Source: an uncultured Mitsuokella sp.
GTDB taxonomy: Bacteria; Bacillota; Negativicutes; Selenomonadales; Selenomonadaceae
Assembly (NCBI GenBank): GCA_900770895.1
Contig: CAAGMF010000215.1
Coordinates: 1-9,513 of the forward strand
Direction of reading: 5' to 3'
Length of the DNA stretch: 9,513 nucleotides
The position numbers were made by a program, and so were the translations under genes. How positions within the stretch are numbered: the first letter of the stretch is position 1; the number at the start of each line of letters is the position of its first letter. Of the stretch, positions 1 through 6,744 are shown in pieces. The notes under the pieces were generated by a model. The model did not search any database and had not been told where the DNA came from. It worked only from the letters and a program-made list of their open reading frames with translations.

Positions 1-20
1 GACGTGTGCTCTTCCGATCT
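1..20 (+). other. Illumina TruSeq adapter remnant (non-genomic)
   Basis: The first 20 bases, GACGTGTGCTCTTCCGATCT, are identical to the 3' end of the standard Illumina TruSeq read-2 adapter as I remember it. They sit exactly at the contig edge and end in the adapter's characteristic CCGATCT. Genomic sequence therefore starts at about base 21. The adapter is open in the reading frame of the first gene, so an automatic gene caller could wrongly extend that protein into it. Confidence 0.95.
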
Positions 21-22
21 TC

Positions 23-712
23 CTGAGCACGGCGGAAAAGGATGAAGACGAGCCGGTAGACGTAGTCATGCTGGATGATCTGGCAGGCGGAGCCTCAGGT
101 CCCGCTGCATCCGGAGAGGCGCCTGCGGCCGGTGGCCCTGCAGGTGCCGGGGCCAGTCCGGCCATAGCGCTGCCCTCGCCAGAGGAGACCGCTCATCTGC
201 CCGAGATCAGGGAGGACTATACCAGGACGCCGGCCCGACAGGAAGAATACCGTGAGCAGCATCGACAGTCCGAGACAGGGGACAGCGGTAAAAGCGCTGT
301 GTCTGGTCCTGCCGGTGCCGGAGATGGCAGGAACCCAGATGGCCCGGGAGACAAGGGCTCAGGTGGTACCGGCACGGGCGGGGCTGGCCAGGGCTCCGGT
401 GATGCTGGTGCGGGCAGTGGTGCTGGCAGCGGTGCCGGCACTGGCAATAGCAATGAGGTCGTAGCGGCGGTATGCATCTACCGCGCACCCGCCCAGTATC
501 CGCCGAGCCTCATCGATGAAGAAGCCGAGGGCTCTGTCACTTTGTTGATGGAGATAGGCAGAGATAATTCCGTGAACAGCGTATCCGTCATCCGTTCATC
601 GGGCTATCGGGCGATGGACCGGGCAGCCATCCAGGCCGCCTGCAATTGCCGCTTCCAGACCTATGGCCAGCGCGGACGCTTCACGATTACATATTCCTTC
701 CGGTTGAATTGA
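23..712 (+). CDS. TonB-family energy transducer, 5' truncated
   Basis: TonB proteins are anchored in the inner membrane by one N-terminal helix, take energy from ExbB/ExbD, and span the periplasm to open outer-membrane receptors. The frame is open from the contig edge. The codons before the first ATG (base 68) read LSTAEKDEDEPVDVV, so the real start and the membrane helix are missing and base 68 is internal. Counting from that Met, residues 1-60 are rich in Ala, Gly and Pro, with a charged stretch at 46-66. Residues 80-128 are a Gly/Ala/Ser low-complexity linker. Residues 138-214 form a TonB C-terminal domain: a YPPSL entry, alternating beta strands (GSVTLLMEIG, VNSVSVIRSSGY), a helix MDRAAIQAA, and a last strand ending FRLN. 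The linker is Gly-rich where classical TonB has Pro-Lys/Glu repeats. The receptor gene starts 34 bases downstream, so the two are probably one transcript. The family is clear; which paralogue it is cannot be told. Confidence 0.88.
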   Translation: MSTAEKDEDEPVDVVMLDDLAGGASGPAASGEAPAAGGPAGAGASPAIALPSPEETAHLPEIREDYTRTPARQEEYREQHRQSETGDSGKSAVSGPAGAGDGRNPDGPGDKGSGGTGTGGAGQGSGDAGAGSGAGSGAGTGNSNEVVAAVCIYRAPAQYPPSLIDEEAEGSVTLLMEIGRDNSVNSVSVIRSSGYRAMDRAAIQAACNCRFQTYGQRGRFTITYSFRLN

Positions 713-746
713 TGTTGGAGATTATTTCGAGAAAAGGGGCACAATC

Positions 747-2723
747 ATGAATAAAGGAATAAGATTAGGAATCACGTTGTCACTGCTGGCGGCGGGCAGC
801 CTGTACATGGCTCCACCGGTAGCGGCGGCTGATGGCCAGGAGGCAGCTCAGGATCTGGGCGAGGTAGTCGTCACCGCGAACCGCACGCGGCAGCGCGATG
901 TCGATACGCCATCAGCCACTACGGTACTCACGGCCAAGGACATCGAGAGGAGCGGAGCCCAGAATGCTGGCGAGGCACTGGCTCAGGCCGATAGCGTGGC
1001 CTATGCTGCCTTCGGTCAGAACGGCGCGGCCATGGGGACGATGTCGAACGATGTCGTCATCCGCGGCATCGACAACGGCACCCTGATCCTGCTGAACGGC
1101 CAGCCGATATCCTGGCGCGGCAAGTATGATCTTTCGTCCATACCGGCCTCCAGCATCGCACGCATCGAGGTCGTCCGCGGCAGCGGCTCCGTGCTCTATG
1201 GCAGTGAGGCGATGGCTGGCGTCGTGAACATCATAACGAAGAAAGGGGCTGCCAATACGGTCACGGCCGGTATCGGCAACTCCGGTCAGCACCACTATGC
1301 GGGCAATGTCGGCGATGACAAGTTGGCGGTGTATTATGATTTCAATCAGTGGAAACATAGTGTGCATGTCAGTGACAGCACGGTGACGAGGCGCAACAGC
1401 ACGACCGGTACGACGAAGACGAACGCCAAAGATGTCGAGAAAAGGGCTGTCGGTCTGACGTATCAGATCAATGACCGGTTGAGCTTCCTCTACAACTATC
1501 TCGATACGCGCGATACCTATGATCGCTGGGTGACCGGCGCGACCAGCGTTGCCAATGCCGCGGCCGTCGGTGAACTGTACAATGAGCGCAATTATAAGAA
1601 GCAGCGTCATATCACGCAGCTGAACTATGATGACGGGCGTTACAAGGCCGGGATTTATTTCAACAGCGGCACGGTGGAATCGAAGGGACCGACGAATTAT
1701 TCCACCGCGATGAAGGCTGCGAGCAGCATATATAACACGCGGGAAAAGAATATAACGTATGGTCTCGATCTGCAGCGCAAATGGAATCTTGCAACGACGA
1801 CCAACGTCATCGCTGGCTTTGATTATCAGCGTGAGATATTCGACCGCTTGGCCGCGCCTAGCACATCGGCTAAGAATGCCGCTTCCTATGCTCGCAACAA
1901 CTGGGCGGCTTTTGCTCAGCTCACGCATGAATTCAATGCCAAGGATACAGGGATCCTCGGCGTGCGTGAGACATGGACTAGCGGGGCGGATGATGATGAG
2001 AACTACAATAATTTCAGCGCCTCGGGTCAGTGGCTGCATAAGATGGACAAAGAGAACAACTGGTATGTGAATATCGCGCAGTCGTTCATCATGCCGACTT
2101 TCGGAGAAATATATGGTGCCTCGGCTCAGGCTAATCCAGCTGAGAACCTCAAACCGCAGAAAGGCGTCAACTACGAGCTGGGCTGGAAGCAGAATCATGG
2201 TGCACACGAATGGCGGGTGGCCGTATTCCATATGGATATCGATGACAATATCTCAGCCTCATGGAATACCAGCAAGTCAGACTACACCTATTCGAACGAG
2301 GACTTCCGCAACACGGGTCTCGAGCTCAGCGGCAAGATCAAGGCTGCTGGCAGCATGACGTATCATTGGGGCGCCACCTGGCAGGATCCTAAGGTGAAGT
2401 CTTCGAGCAAAGGCTATTGGGATCATAAATACGGACGTCTGCAGCTGACTGGCGGGGCTACGTATGCGGCTGGCAAATGGACCAGTACGCTGAACGGGAG
2501 CTATCTCAGCTACCGGGTGCAGACACCGTCTCAGGCACGCTCGTACAATGTCAAGCCGTATCTGCTGACTACCTGGAACACGATATACCGTCCGGATGCT
2601 CAGCAGGAAATAACGCTGACCGTGCGCAATGTACTAGACCGGCACGATATCATATCTCATTCGGCTTCCCGCTACTACGGTGCTCCGGCCAGCTATATGC
2701 TGAACTACACGTATAAATTCTGA
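747..2723 (+). CDS. TonB-dependent outer-membrane receptor
   Basis: This is a 22-stranded-barrel type receptor that imports a scarce ligand through the outer membrane using TonB energy. The 658 residues are a normal length. Residues 1-28 are a Sec signal peptide (basic start, LSLLAAGSLYMAPPVAAA). A TonB box, EVVVTA, lies at 39-44. The plug domain covers about 50-166 and ends in the typical IEVVRGSGSVLYGSEAMAG and NIITKK motifs at 140-166. The rest is a barrel of aromatic-rich strands, with NVLDRHD near the end and a terminal YKF suited to BAM recognition. A ribosome site AAAGGGG (733-739) lies 7 bases before the ATG. The upstream TonB-family gene is probably its energy partner, and a terminator follows at 2782. 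Plug and barrel resemble CirA/FepA/BtuB-like receptors generally. I see nothing that fixes the ligand, and no transporter or cofactor gene is adjacent in the window. Iron control would be usual, but the operon promoter lies off the contig. Confidence 0.93.
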   Translation: MNKGIRLGITLSLLAAGSLYMAPPVAAADGQEAAQDLGEVVVTANRTRQRDVDTPSATTVLTAKDIERSGAQNAGEALAQADSVAYAAFGQNGAAMGTMSNDVVIRGIDNGTLILLNGQPISWRGKYDLSSIPASSIARIEVVRGSGSVLYGSEAMAGVVNIITKKGAANTVTAGIGNSGQHHYAGNVGDDKLAVYYDFNQWKHSVHVSDSTVTRRNSTTGTTKTNAKDVEKRAVGLTYQINDRLSFLYNYLDTRDTYDRWVTGATSVANAAAVGELYNERNYKKQRHITQLNYDDGRYKAGIYFNSGTVESKGPTNYSTAMKAASSIYNTREKNITYGLDLQRKWNLATTTNVIAGFDYQREIFDRLAAPSTSAKNAASYARNNWAAFAQLTHEFNAKDTGILGVRETWTSGADDDENYNNFSASGQWLHKMDKENNWYVNIAQSFIMPTFGEIYGASAQANPAENLKPQKGVNYELGWKQNHGAHEWRVAVFHMDIDDNISASWNTSKSDYTYSNEDFRNTGLELSGKIKAAGSMTYHWGATWQDPKVKSSSKGYWDHKYGRLQLTGGATYAAGKWTSTLNGSYLSYRVQTPSQARSYNVKPYLLTTWNTIYRPDAQQEITLTVRNVLDRHDIISHSASRYYGAPASYMLNYTYKF

Positions 2724-2781
2724 CCGCCGTCCGCATCGACCAGTTCTATGCTGTGTACCAGTCGGCTGAATAGCATACAGG

Positions 2782-2820
2782 AAAAAGCAAGTCCTCCGGC
2801 GGGGCTTGCTTTTTTGTTTT
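2782..2820 (+). terminator. Rho-independent terminator of the receptor operon
   Basis: The stem pairs AAAAAGCAAGTCC (2782-2794) with GGGCTTGCTTTTT (2802-2814) through one G-U pair, with a short loop at about 2795-2801. A nearly continuous T tract runs to 2820. It lies 58 bases after the receptor stop, and its A-tract/T-tract symmetry could also stop transcription from the other strand. Confidence 0.9.
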
Positions 2821-2895
2821 CATGATTTGGCTGATGGGGTGACGATAAATATTTGAAATGCCGTCAGCGTATCGTAGACCATATACTATAAGCAT

Positions 2896-2924
2896 TTTAC
2901 ATCTAAAATCTTGGATGGTATCAT
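2896..2924 (+). promoter_or_regulatory. Candidate distal sigma-70 promoter for the DUF4405-like gene
   Basis: TTTACA (2896-2901) is followed by a 17-base spacer and TATCAT (2919-2924). TGG directly before the -10 box gives it an extended -10 element. It lies between the receptor terminator and the next gene, in an AT-rich stretch with no supportable coding sequence. A transcript from here would have a leader of roughly 155 bases. Confidence 0.5.
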
Positions 2925-3012
2925 ATGGGCAAAGATGGTTATGGTGGATCTGTGGTATTGATATTATTTCTCAAAAAGATAATGAAACTACAATGCCAGC
3001 CAAGGAAGTTCG

Positions 3013-3021
3013 TGGTATAAT
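3013..3021 (+). promoter_or_regulatory. Extended -10 promoter (TGGTATAAT), proximal
   Basis: A consensus TATAAT at 3016-3021 is preceded by TGG, an extended -10 element that can work with a poor -35 box. No good -35 is seen at the expected place (2993-2998 reads AATGCC). It lies 65 bases before the start codon at 3087 and overlaps the palindrome at 3020-3035. Confidence 0.6.
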
Positions 3022-3035
3022 ATTTCGCGAAATAT
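3020..3035. promoter_or_regulatory. Perfect 16-bp palindrome, candidate operator
   Basis: ATATTTCGCGAAATAT is fully self-complementary. It begins on the last two bases of the -10 box and covers the expected transcription start, where a bound repressor would block RNA polymerase. It has no T tract and a GC-rich centre with AT-rich arms, as in many operators for dimeric repressors. I do not recognise the cognate regulator, and none is encoded in the window. Confidence 0.55.
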
Positions 3036-3074
3036 CGTACAACTGACAGCCGGCAACTGCCCGGACTGACAATG

Positions 3075-3081
3075 AAGGAGG
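3075..3081 (+). promoter_or_regulatory. Ribosome binding site that selects GTG at 3087
   Basis: AAGGAGG at 3075-3081 ends 5 bases before GTG 3087-3089. It lies inside the coding stretch that would follow an ATG at 3072, and that ATG has no ribosome site before it. This makes the GTG the likely start of the membrane protein gene. Confidence 0.75.
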
Positions 3082-3086
3082 AAATC

Positions 3087-3743
3087 GTGAAAAGAAAGAT
3101 TGTAGATATCATACTTTTCGTGCTGTTCCTGCTCGTTATGGATTTCCGCAATCTGCCGCGGGCGTTGCATGAGGATATTGGCATCATCATGCTGGTGTTC
3201 ATACTGGTGCATCTCTGGCTGAACCGCAGCTGGTTCCGCGGGCTTGGGCGGGGGCGCTGGAATGCCTTGCGGGCCAGCATGACGGCTGTCGATTGGCTGC
3301 TTATCGTGGCCTTTGTGGCTGTGCTGGTGTCGGGCTGCCTGATATCGCGCTTTATTTTCAAAGATTTCATTCCGCCGGAGCTGCACCGCAACCTCACGCT
3401 GCGCCAGATCCATATCTGCGTCTCCTGGGGCAGCCTCATACTCGTGGGCCTTCATATCGGATTCCACGGGCGTGCGCTGTGGCAGGGGCTGCTGCGGCTC
3501 CTGTCGGTCGCTGACGGGGCGAGGGGCGCCCGCATCGCGGCGGTGGTGCTGCAGGTTGTCGCCGTCGTGCTCGGCATCTATGGTTCGCTGGCGAACCAGC
3601 TGGGCGACCGGCTCATGGCCAAGCATATTTTTGCTACGGCAGCGAGCCAGATGGGGAATGGCGTCTTCCTGCTGCTCCTGATCGCGATCATCGGGCTTTA
3701 CGCCGTCATCGGGAACTATATCCATCGCTTCCTGCAACGGTAG
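3087..3743 (+). CDS. DUF4405-like, cytochrome b-like integral membrane protein
   Basis: From the GTG start the protein has 218 residues and is almost wholly membrane-embedded, with six predicted helices. They are roughly VDIILFVLFLLVMDF, the stretch from HEDIGIIML to VHLWLN, VDWLLIVAFVAVLVSGCL, the stretch from IHICVSWG to GLHIGFH, RIAAVVLQVVAVVLGIYG, and VFLLLLIAIIGLYAVIGNY. Helices 2 and 4 each carry two well-spaced His residues (HEDIG...VHLWL and QIHICVS...GLHIGFH), the arrangement that binds two haems in cytochrome b-like four-helix cores. DUF4405 proteins are uncharacterised members of that fold, so haem binding and electron transfer are inference. There is no CXXCH motif and no obvious catalytic domain. 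The gene appears monocistronic: two promoter candidates and an operator-like palindrome lie upstream and a terminator follows 27 bases after the stop. This suggests regulation independent of the receptor operon. Confidence 0.72.
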   Translation: MKRKIVDIILFVLFLLVMDFRNLPRALHEDIGIIMLVFILVHLWLNRSWFRGLGRGRWNALRASMTAVDWLLIVAFVAVLVSGCLISRFIFKDFIPPELHRNLTLRQIHICVSWGSLILVGLHIGFHGRALWQGLLRLLSVADGARGARIAAVVLQVVAVVLGIYGSLANQLGDRLMAKHIFATAASQMGNGVFLLLLIAIIGLYAVIGNYIHRFLQR

Positions 3744-3770
3744 TTCGTCGCTGCAGTGGTGGATCGAAAG

Positions 3771-3795
3771 CTGGGCATTTCTGCCCGGTTTTTTT
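3771..3795 (+). terminator. Rho-independent terminator after the DUF4405-like gene
   Basis: CTGGGCA (3771-3777) pairs with TGCCCGG (3782-3788), including one G-U pair, across a TTTC loop, followed by seven Ts (3789-3795). It is compact and well formed. Confidence 0.92.
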
Positions 3796-3833
3796 GTGTC
3801 TGCTTGCTGCCATGTTAGGTGATATAGACACTA

Positions 3834-3866
3834 AATGATGCACTTTTTATAAATAGTGCCGTCATT
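3834..3866. promoter_or_regulatory. 33-bp imperfect dyad upstream of the chemoreceptor, candidate operator
   Basis: The core at 3840-3859 runs GCACT...AGTGC and is a 20-base palindrome with one mismatched pair. It is flanked by matching outer arms AATGA (3834-3838) and TCATT (3862-3866), with the right side one base longer. It is AT-rich in the centre and has no T tract, so it does not look like a terminator. It lies about 90 bases before the start codon and just upstream of the candidate -35 box. Confidence 0.45.
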
Positions 3867-3882
3867 ATTCATAAAAGATATA

Positions 3883-3911
3883 TTGTATTTATGTAAAGAG
3901 TATGATAAACT
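3883..3911 (+). promoter_or_regulatory. Weak candidate promoter of the chemoreceptor operon
   Basis: TTGTAT (3883-3888), a 17-base spacer and TAAACT (3906-3911) give a poor sigma-70 match in an AT-rich stretch. TATGAT at 3901-3906 is an alternative -10. I searched for the TAAA-N15-GCCGATAA flagellar sigma-28 pattern often found before chemotaxis genes and did not find it. Confidence 0.3.
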
Positions 3912-3954
3912 AATAGGAAATGGTGGTAGGAAATGAAGATTTGGAGGGATGTAA

Positions 3955-5652
3955 ATGGATCGCATGACGATTCGTCAAAAGCTTTATGCCGTATTCGGTT
4001 TGCTTATTGCGATATTTACGTGTGTGAGCCTTTATTCGGGGTACAATATGTATCAGATCAATGAAGGCGCGATGCGCATAGCTACCGAACACCTGGGCAA
4101 GGTCCTGGCACTGTCGCAGACCAGCCGGGCGCTGGCTGTATACCATCAGGATGAGTATGCGCTGGCGTCGTCGACTACGGCCTCGGACCGCATCTATGCG
4201 GCGCAGGATATGCGCGGCCTGGGCAAGCAGATGGATATCACTTTTGACAATATCGAGAAGTCGCTGTCGGGGAGCAAGCTGGAGGCATTCCGTGGGATGC
4301 GGGGGGATTGGCAGGCTTATCAGCAGCATAATCAGGATTTGGAAAAGCTGGCCGCGGCGGGGAAGCGCGATGAGGCATTGGAGCAGGTTCGCCAGAATTC
4401 AGCCGCCTTTGAAGATCTGAACTGGGAACTGAGCCGCATTATCGATGCGAGCAAGGATTTCGTGCAGCAGGAGACGATCGCAGCGCAGGAACGCTACACG
4501 CAGGCCAGGATTACGCTGATCGTATCGGTCATATTCGTCCTGCTGCTGTCGAGCTTCATGGCGTTCTACCTCAGCCGGACGATCAATCGTTCGGTGCATT
4601 ATCTGATGGAGATTTCGGGCGAGGTCGCCCAGGGCAATCTCACGGTGCCGGTCGAGGTGCGTACGCAGGATGAGTTCGGAGTACTGACCGGAGCTTATAA
4701 AGATACGGTAGAGAATCTGCATCACCTGATCAGCAATATCCAGCTGACAGCCCAGCAGGTAGCGGCATTTGCGGCCCAGCTCACCGAGAACGCGAATCAG
4801 TCGGCAGAGGCGACCCAGCAGGTGGCCGCGTCGATTACGAATGTAGCGGAAGCGGCTCAGGAGCAGGGCAAGAAGGTCGGTACATCGACCGATGCCATTC
4901 ATGATATGGCCAGCAGCCTGCATGGATTCGAGCAGAAGGCGGAATCGTCGAGCCGGGCGGCTCATGAGGTCGATTCCATCGCGCAGGAGGGGCGCGATGC
5001 GGTCACAAATGCGGTCACGCAGATGGAGCGCATCGAAACGTCGGTAATCGATACCTCGAAAGCGATCCAGCTGCTGGCCGACCGCTCGAAGGAAATCAGC
5101 CAGATCACGGATACGATATCGAGCATCGCGGACCAGACGAATCTGCTGGCTCTCAATGCAGCTATCGAAGCAGCCAGGGCGGGGGAAGCCGGCCGGGGAT
5201 TCTCCGTGGTGGCCGATGAGGTACGCAAGCTGGCCGAAGAGTCCGCCGAGGCGGCACAGCGTATCAACGGGCTTATCGTGGCGATACAGAAGGATACGGA
5301 AGAAGCCGTCGAGCGCATGGAGCGCGGCACGGAGGATGTCAAGAGCGGCCGTGCCGTCGTGACCAGGGCCGGCGATAGTTTCCGTCGCATTACAGAAGCG
5401 GTCGGCAGTCTGACGGATCATGCCGAGGCTATCCTGGGCGGCGCCCGGAAATCGGCAGCGAAAGCCGAGGGACTGGTCGGCGTCATGGAGAGCATACATA
5501 CCTCGAGCCAGTCCGTAGCGGCCGAAACCGAATCCGTATCGGCGGCTACGGAGGAGCAGTCAGCATCCATGGATGAGGTGGCACAGGCCAGCAGGAAACT
5601 GTCTGAGCTGTCTGCGACATTGCAGGACGAAGCCGCTAAATTCAGGATCTGA
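3955..5652 (+). CDS. Methyl-accepting chemotaxis protein
   Basis: This is a transmembrane chemoreceptor that controls CheA/CheW and so the flagellar motor. The domains are a short cytoplasmic start, TM1 at about 12-30, and a helical periplasmic sensor at about 31-186 of the four-helix-bundle type. TM2 is at about 187-206, HAMP at about 207-260, and a long coiled-coil signalling domain fills 265-560. The conserved hairpin tip is at about 391-425 (QTNLLALNAAIEAARAGEAG, then RGF and VVADEVRKLAE). Many Gln/Glu pairs along the coiled coil suit methylation. There is no C-terminal NWETF-type CheR tether. The ribosome site GGAGGG (3943-3948) supports the ATG at 3955. The sugar-binding lipoprotein gene starts 17 bases after the stop with its own strong ribosome site. 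The pairing suggests that the sensor domain reads the state of that binding protein, as Trg and Tar do with theirs. The ligand is inferred only from this neighbour. Confidence 0.95.
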   Translation: MDRMTIRQKLYAVFGLLIAIFTCVSLYSGYNMYQINEGAMRIATEHLGKVLALSQTSRALAVYHQDEYALASSTTASDRIYAAQDMRGLGKQMDITFDNIEKSLSGSKLEAFRGMRGDWQAYQQHNQDLEKLAAAGKRDEALEQVRQNSAAFEDLNWELSRIIDASKDFVQQETIAAQERYTQARITLIVSVIFVLLLSSFMAFYLSRTINRSVHYLMEISGEVAQGNLTVPVEVRTQDEFGVLTGAYKDTVENLHHLISNIQLTAQQVAAFAAQLTENANQSAEATQQVAASITNVAEAAQEQGKKVGTSTDAIHDMASSLHGFEQKAESSSRAAHEVDSIAQEGRDAVTNAVTQMERIETSVIDTSKAIQLLADRSKEISQITDTISSIADQTNLLALNAAIEAARAGEAGRGFSVVADEVRKLAEESAEAAQRINGLIVAIQKDTEEAVERMERGTEDVKSGRAVVTRAGDSFRRITEAVGSLTDHAEAILGGARKSAAKAEGLVGVMESIHTSSQSVAAETESVSAATEEQSASMDEVAQASRKLSELSATLQDEAAKFRI

Positions 5653-5669
5653 GGTAAGGAGGTGCAGCA

Positions 5670-6698
5670 ATGAATATCAATGATTATAAGCAGCGTGCCG
5701 GTCTGCTGGCACTGCTGATGATTTCCTGCCTTTGCCTGTTGCTTGCCGGCTGCGGAAAGACCAGTCAGAAGCAGGTGGATCTGATATTTTCTCATGAGCC
5801 GGACCGCTGGCTGCAGGGTGCTCAAAGCATGAAGGAGCAGCTGGAGAGCGACGGGGCGGCCGTGAATCTGATCATATTTTCTACGGACGAGGAGCAGAAA
5901 GCAGCGATCGATCAGGCAGTGGCAGAGAAGCCGGACTGCATCGTGCTGGCGGGCGGCGATATAAAGAATATGCGTGCGGGCCTGGACAAGGCGAAGCAGG
6001 AAGGCATTCCGGTCATCGACTACGATGGCCTGACCCAGGATACGGATGCCATCGCCTATTACGTTACCTTTGATAATTATGGTGTCGGCGAAGCCATGGG
6101 TAAATACATCGAGCAGAAGTTCCAGCTGGCCAGCGGAGCCGGACCGTTCAATGTCGAATTTTTCTCGGGGAGCGATACCGACAGCAATGCCAGACTTATG
6201 TACCAGGGCGCCTATGATGTGCTGAAGCCCTATTTCGATAATGGGCAGCTGAAGGTGCCGTCCGGCCAGCTGGACTACCAGCAGAACGCGGTCAAGGACT
6301 GGAGCGGTAAGAATGCGCAGGCGCGTATGGAGGAGCTGGTCACGAAATACTACAGCGGCGGCAATAATCTCGATATCGTCATTGCCGCATCGGATGGAAT
6401 CGCTTATGGCGTGATTGATGGCCTGCAGGCTTATCAGGGCAGATGGCCGTTCATCACGGGGCAGGATGCCGACAAGAAGGCTCTGGAATATATCCGCAGC
6501 GGGCGCATGGCGTTTTCCATCAAGAAGTCCAGCGAGGTGCTGAATCAGAAGTGCATCCGCATGATCAAGGCGGTCGTTGATGGATCGGCACCGGAGATCA
6601 ATGACACTACGACGTATAACAATGGACAGATTACGGTACCAAGCTATCTGTGTGTGCCGCGGATCATCGATAAAGAGAATATAGATTCTGCCAGCTGA
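5670..6698 (+). CDS. ChvE-like sugar-binding lipoprotein
   Basis: This belongs to the periplasmic binding protein family that captures monosaccharides for ABC import or chemotaxis. The 342 residues begin with a lipoprotein signal and lipobox LAGC, the lipidated Cys being residue 28. The mature part follows the ChvE/galactose-binding pattern: a first-lobe DRWLQG (45-50), DYDGL (117-121), FDNYGVG (134-140), GPFNVEFFSGSDTDSN (158-173), SDGIAYG (241-247), TGQDAD (263-268), and TYNNGQITVPSYL near the end. ChvE of Agrobacterium binds several sugars and also feeds sugar signals to another sensor. Here the usual Arg after YD (YDRL in ChvE) is Gly, which could change the ligand. The ribosome site TAAGGAGGTG (5655-5664) is strong. 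The gene follows the chemoreceptor by 17 bases and is closed by a terminator, with no ATPase or permease gene. A dedicated chemotactic role is therefore likely but inferred; a transporter elsewhere could share it. Confidence 0.9.
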   Translation: MNINDYKQRAGLLALLMISCLCLLLAGCGKTSQKQVDLIFSHEPDRWLQGAQSMKEQLESDGAAVNLIIFSTDEEQKAAIDQAVAEKPDCIVLAGGDIKNMRAGLDKAKQEGIPVIDYDGLTQDTDAIAYYVTFDNYGVGEAMGKYIEQKFQLASGAGPFNVEFFSGSDTDSNARLMYQGAYDVLKPYFDNGQLKVPSGQLDYQQNAVKDWSGKNAQARMEELVTKYYSGGNNLDIVIAASDGIAYGVIDGLQAYQGRWPFITGQDADKKALEYIRSGRMAFSIKKSSEVLNQKCIRMIKAVVDGSAPEINDTTTYNNGQITVPSYLCVPRIIDKENIDSAS

Positions 6699-6744
6699 TA
6701 GCGGAGCATGATCCGCCCGGCCGGGGCAAGACCATATAGGCGTT

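Noticed and set aside
912..2231. Long antisense reading frame (439 codons) opposite the receptor gene
   Set aside because: It mirrors the GC-rich codons of a clear TonB-dependent receptor, has no recognisable domain and no ribosome site, so it is a shadow frame.
2858..3046. Small + strand reading frame of 62 codons between the terminator and the DUF4405-like gene
   Set aside because: It has no ribosome site before the ATG, no family resemblance, and runs over both promoter candidates and the palindrome.
3832..3865. Possible flagellar sigma-28 promoter (TAAA ... GCCGTCAT)
   Set aside because: TAAA at 3832-3835 and GCCG at 3858-3861 are 22 bases apart instead of about 15, and the second half is a poor match.
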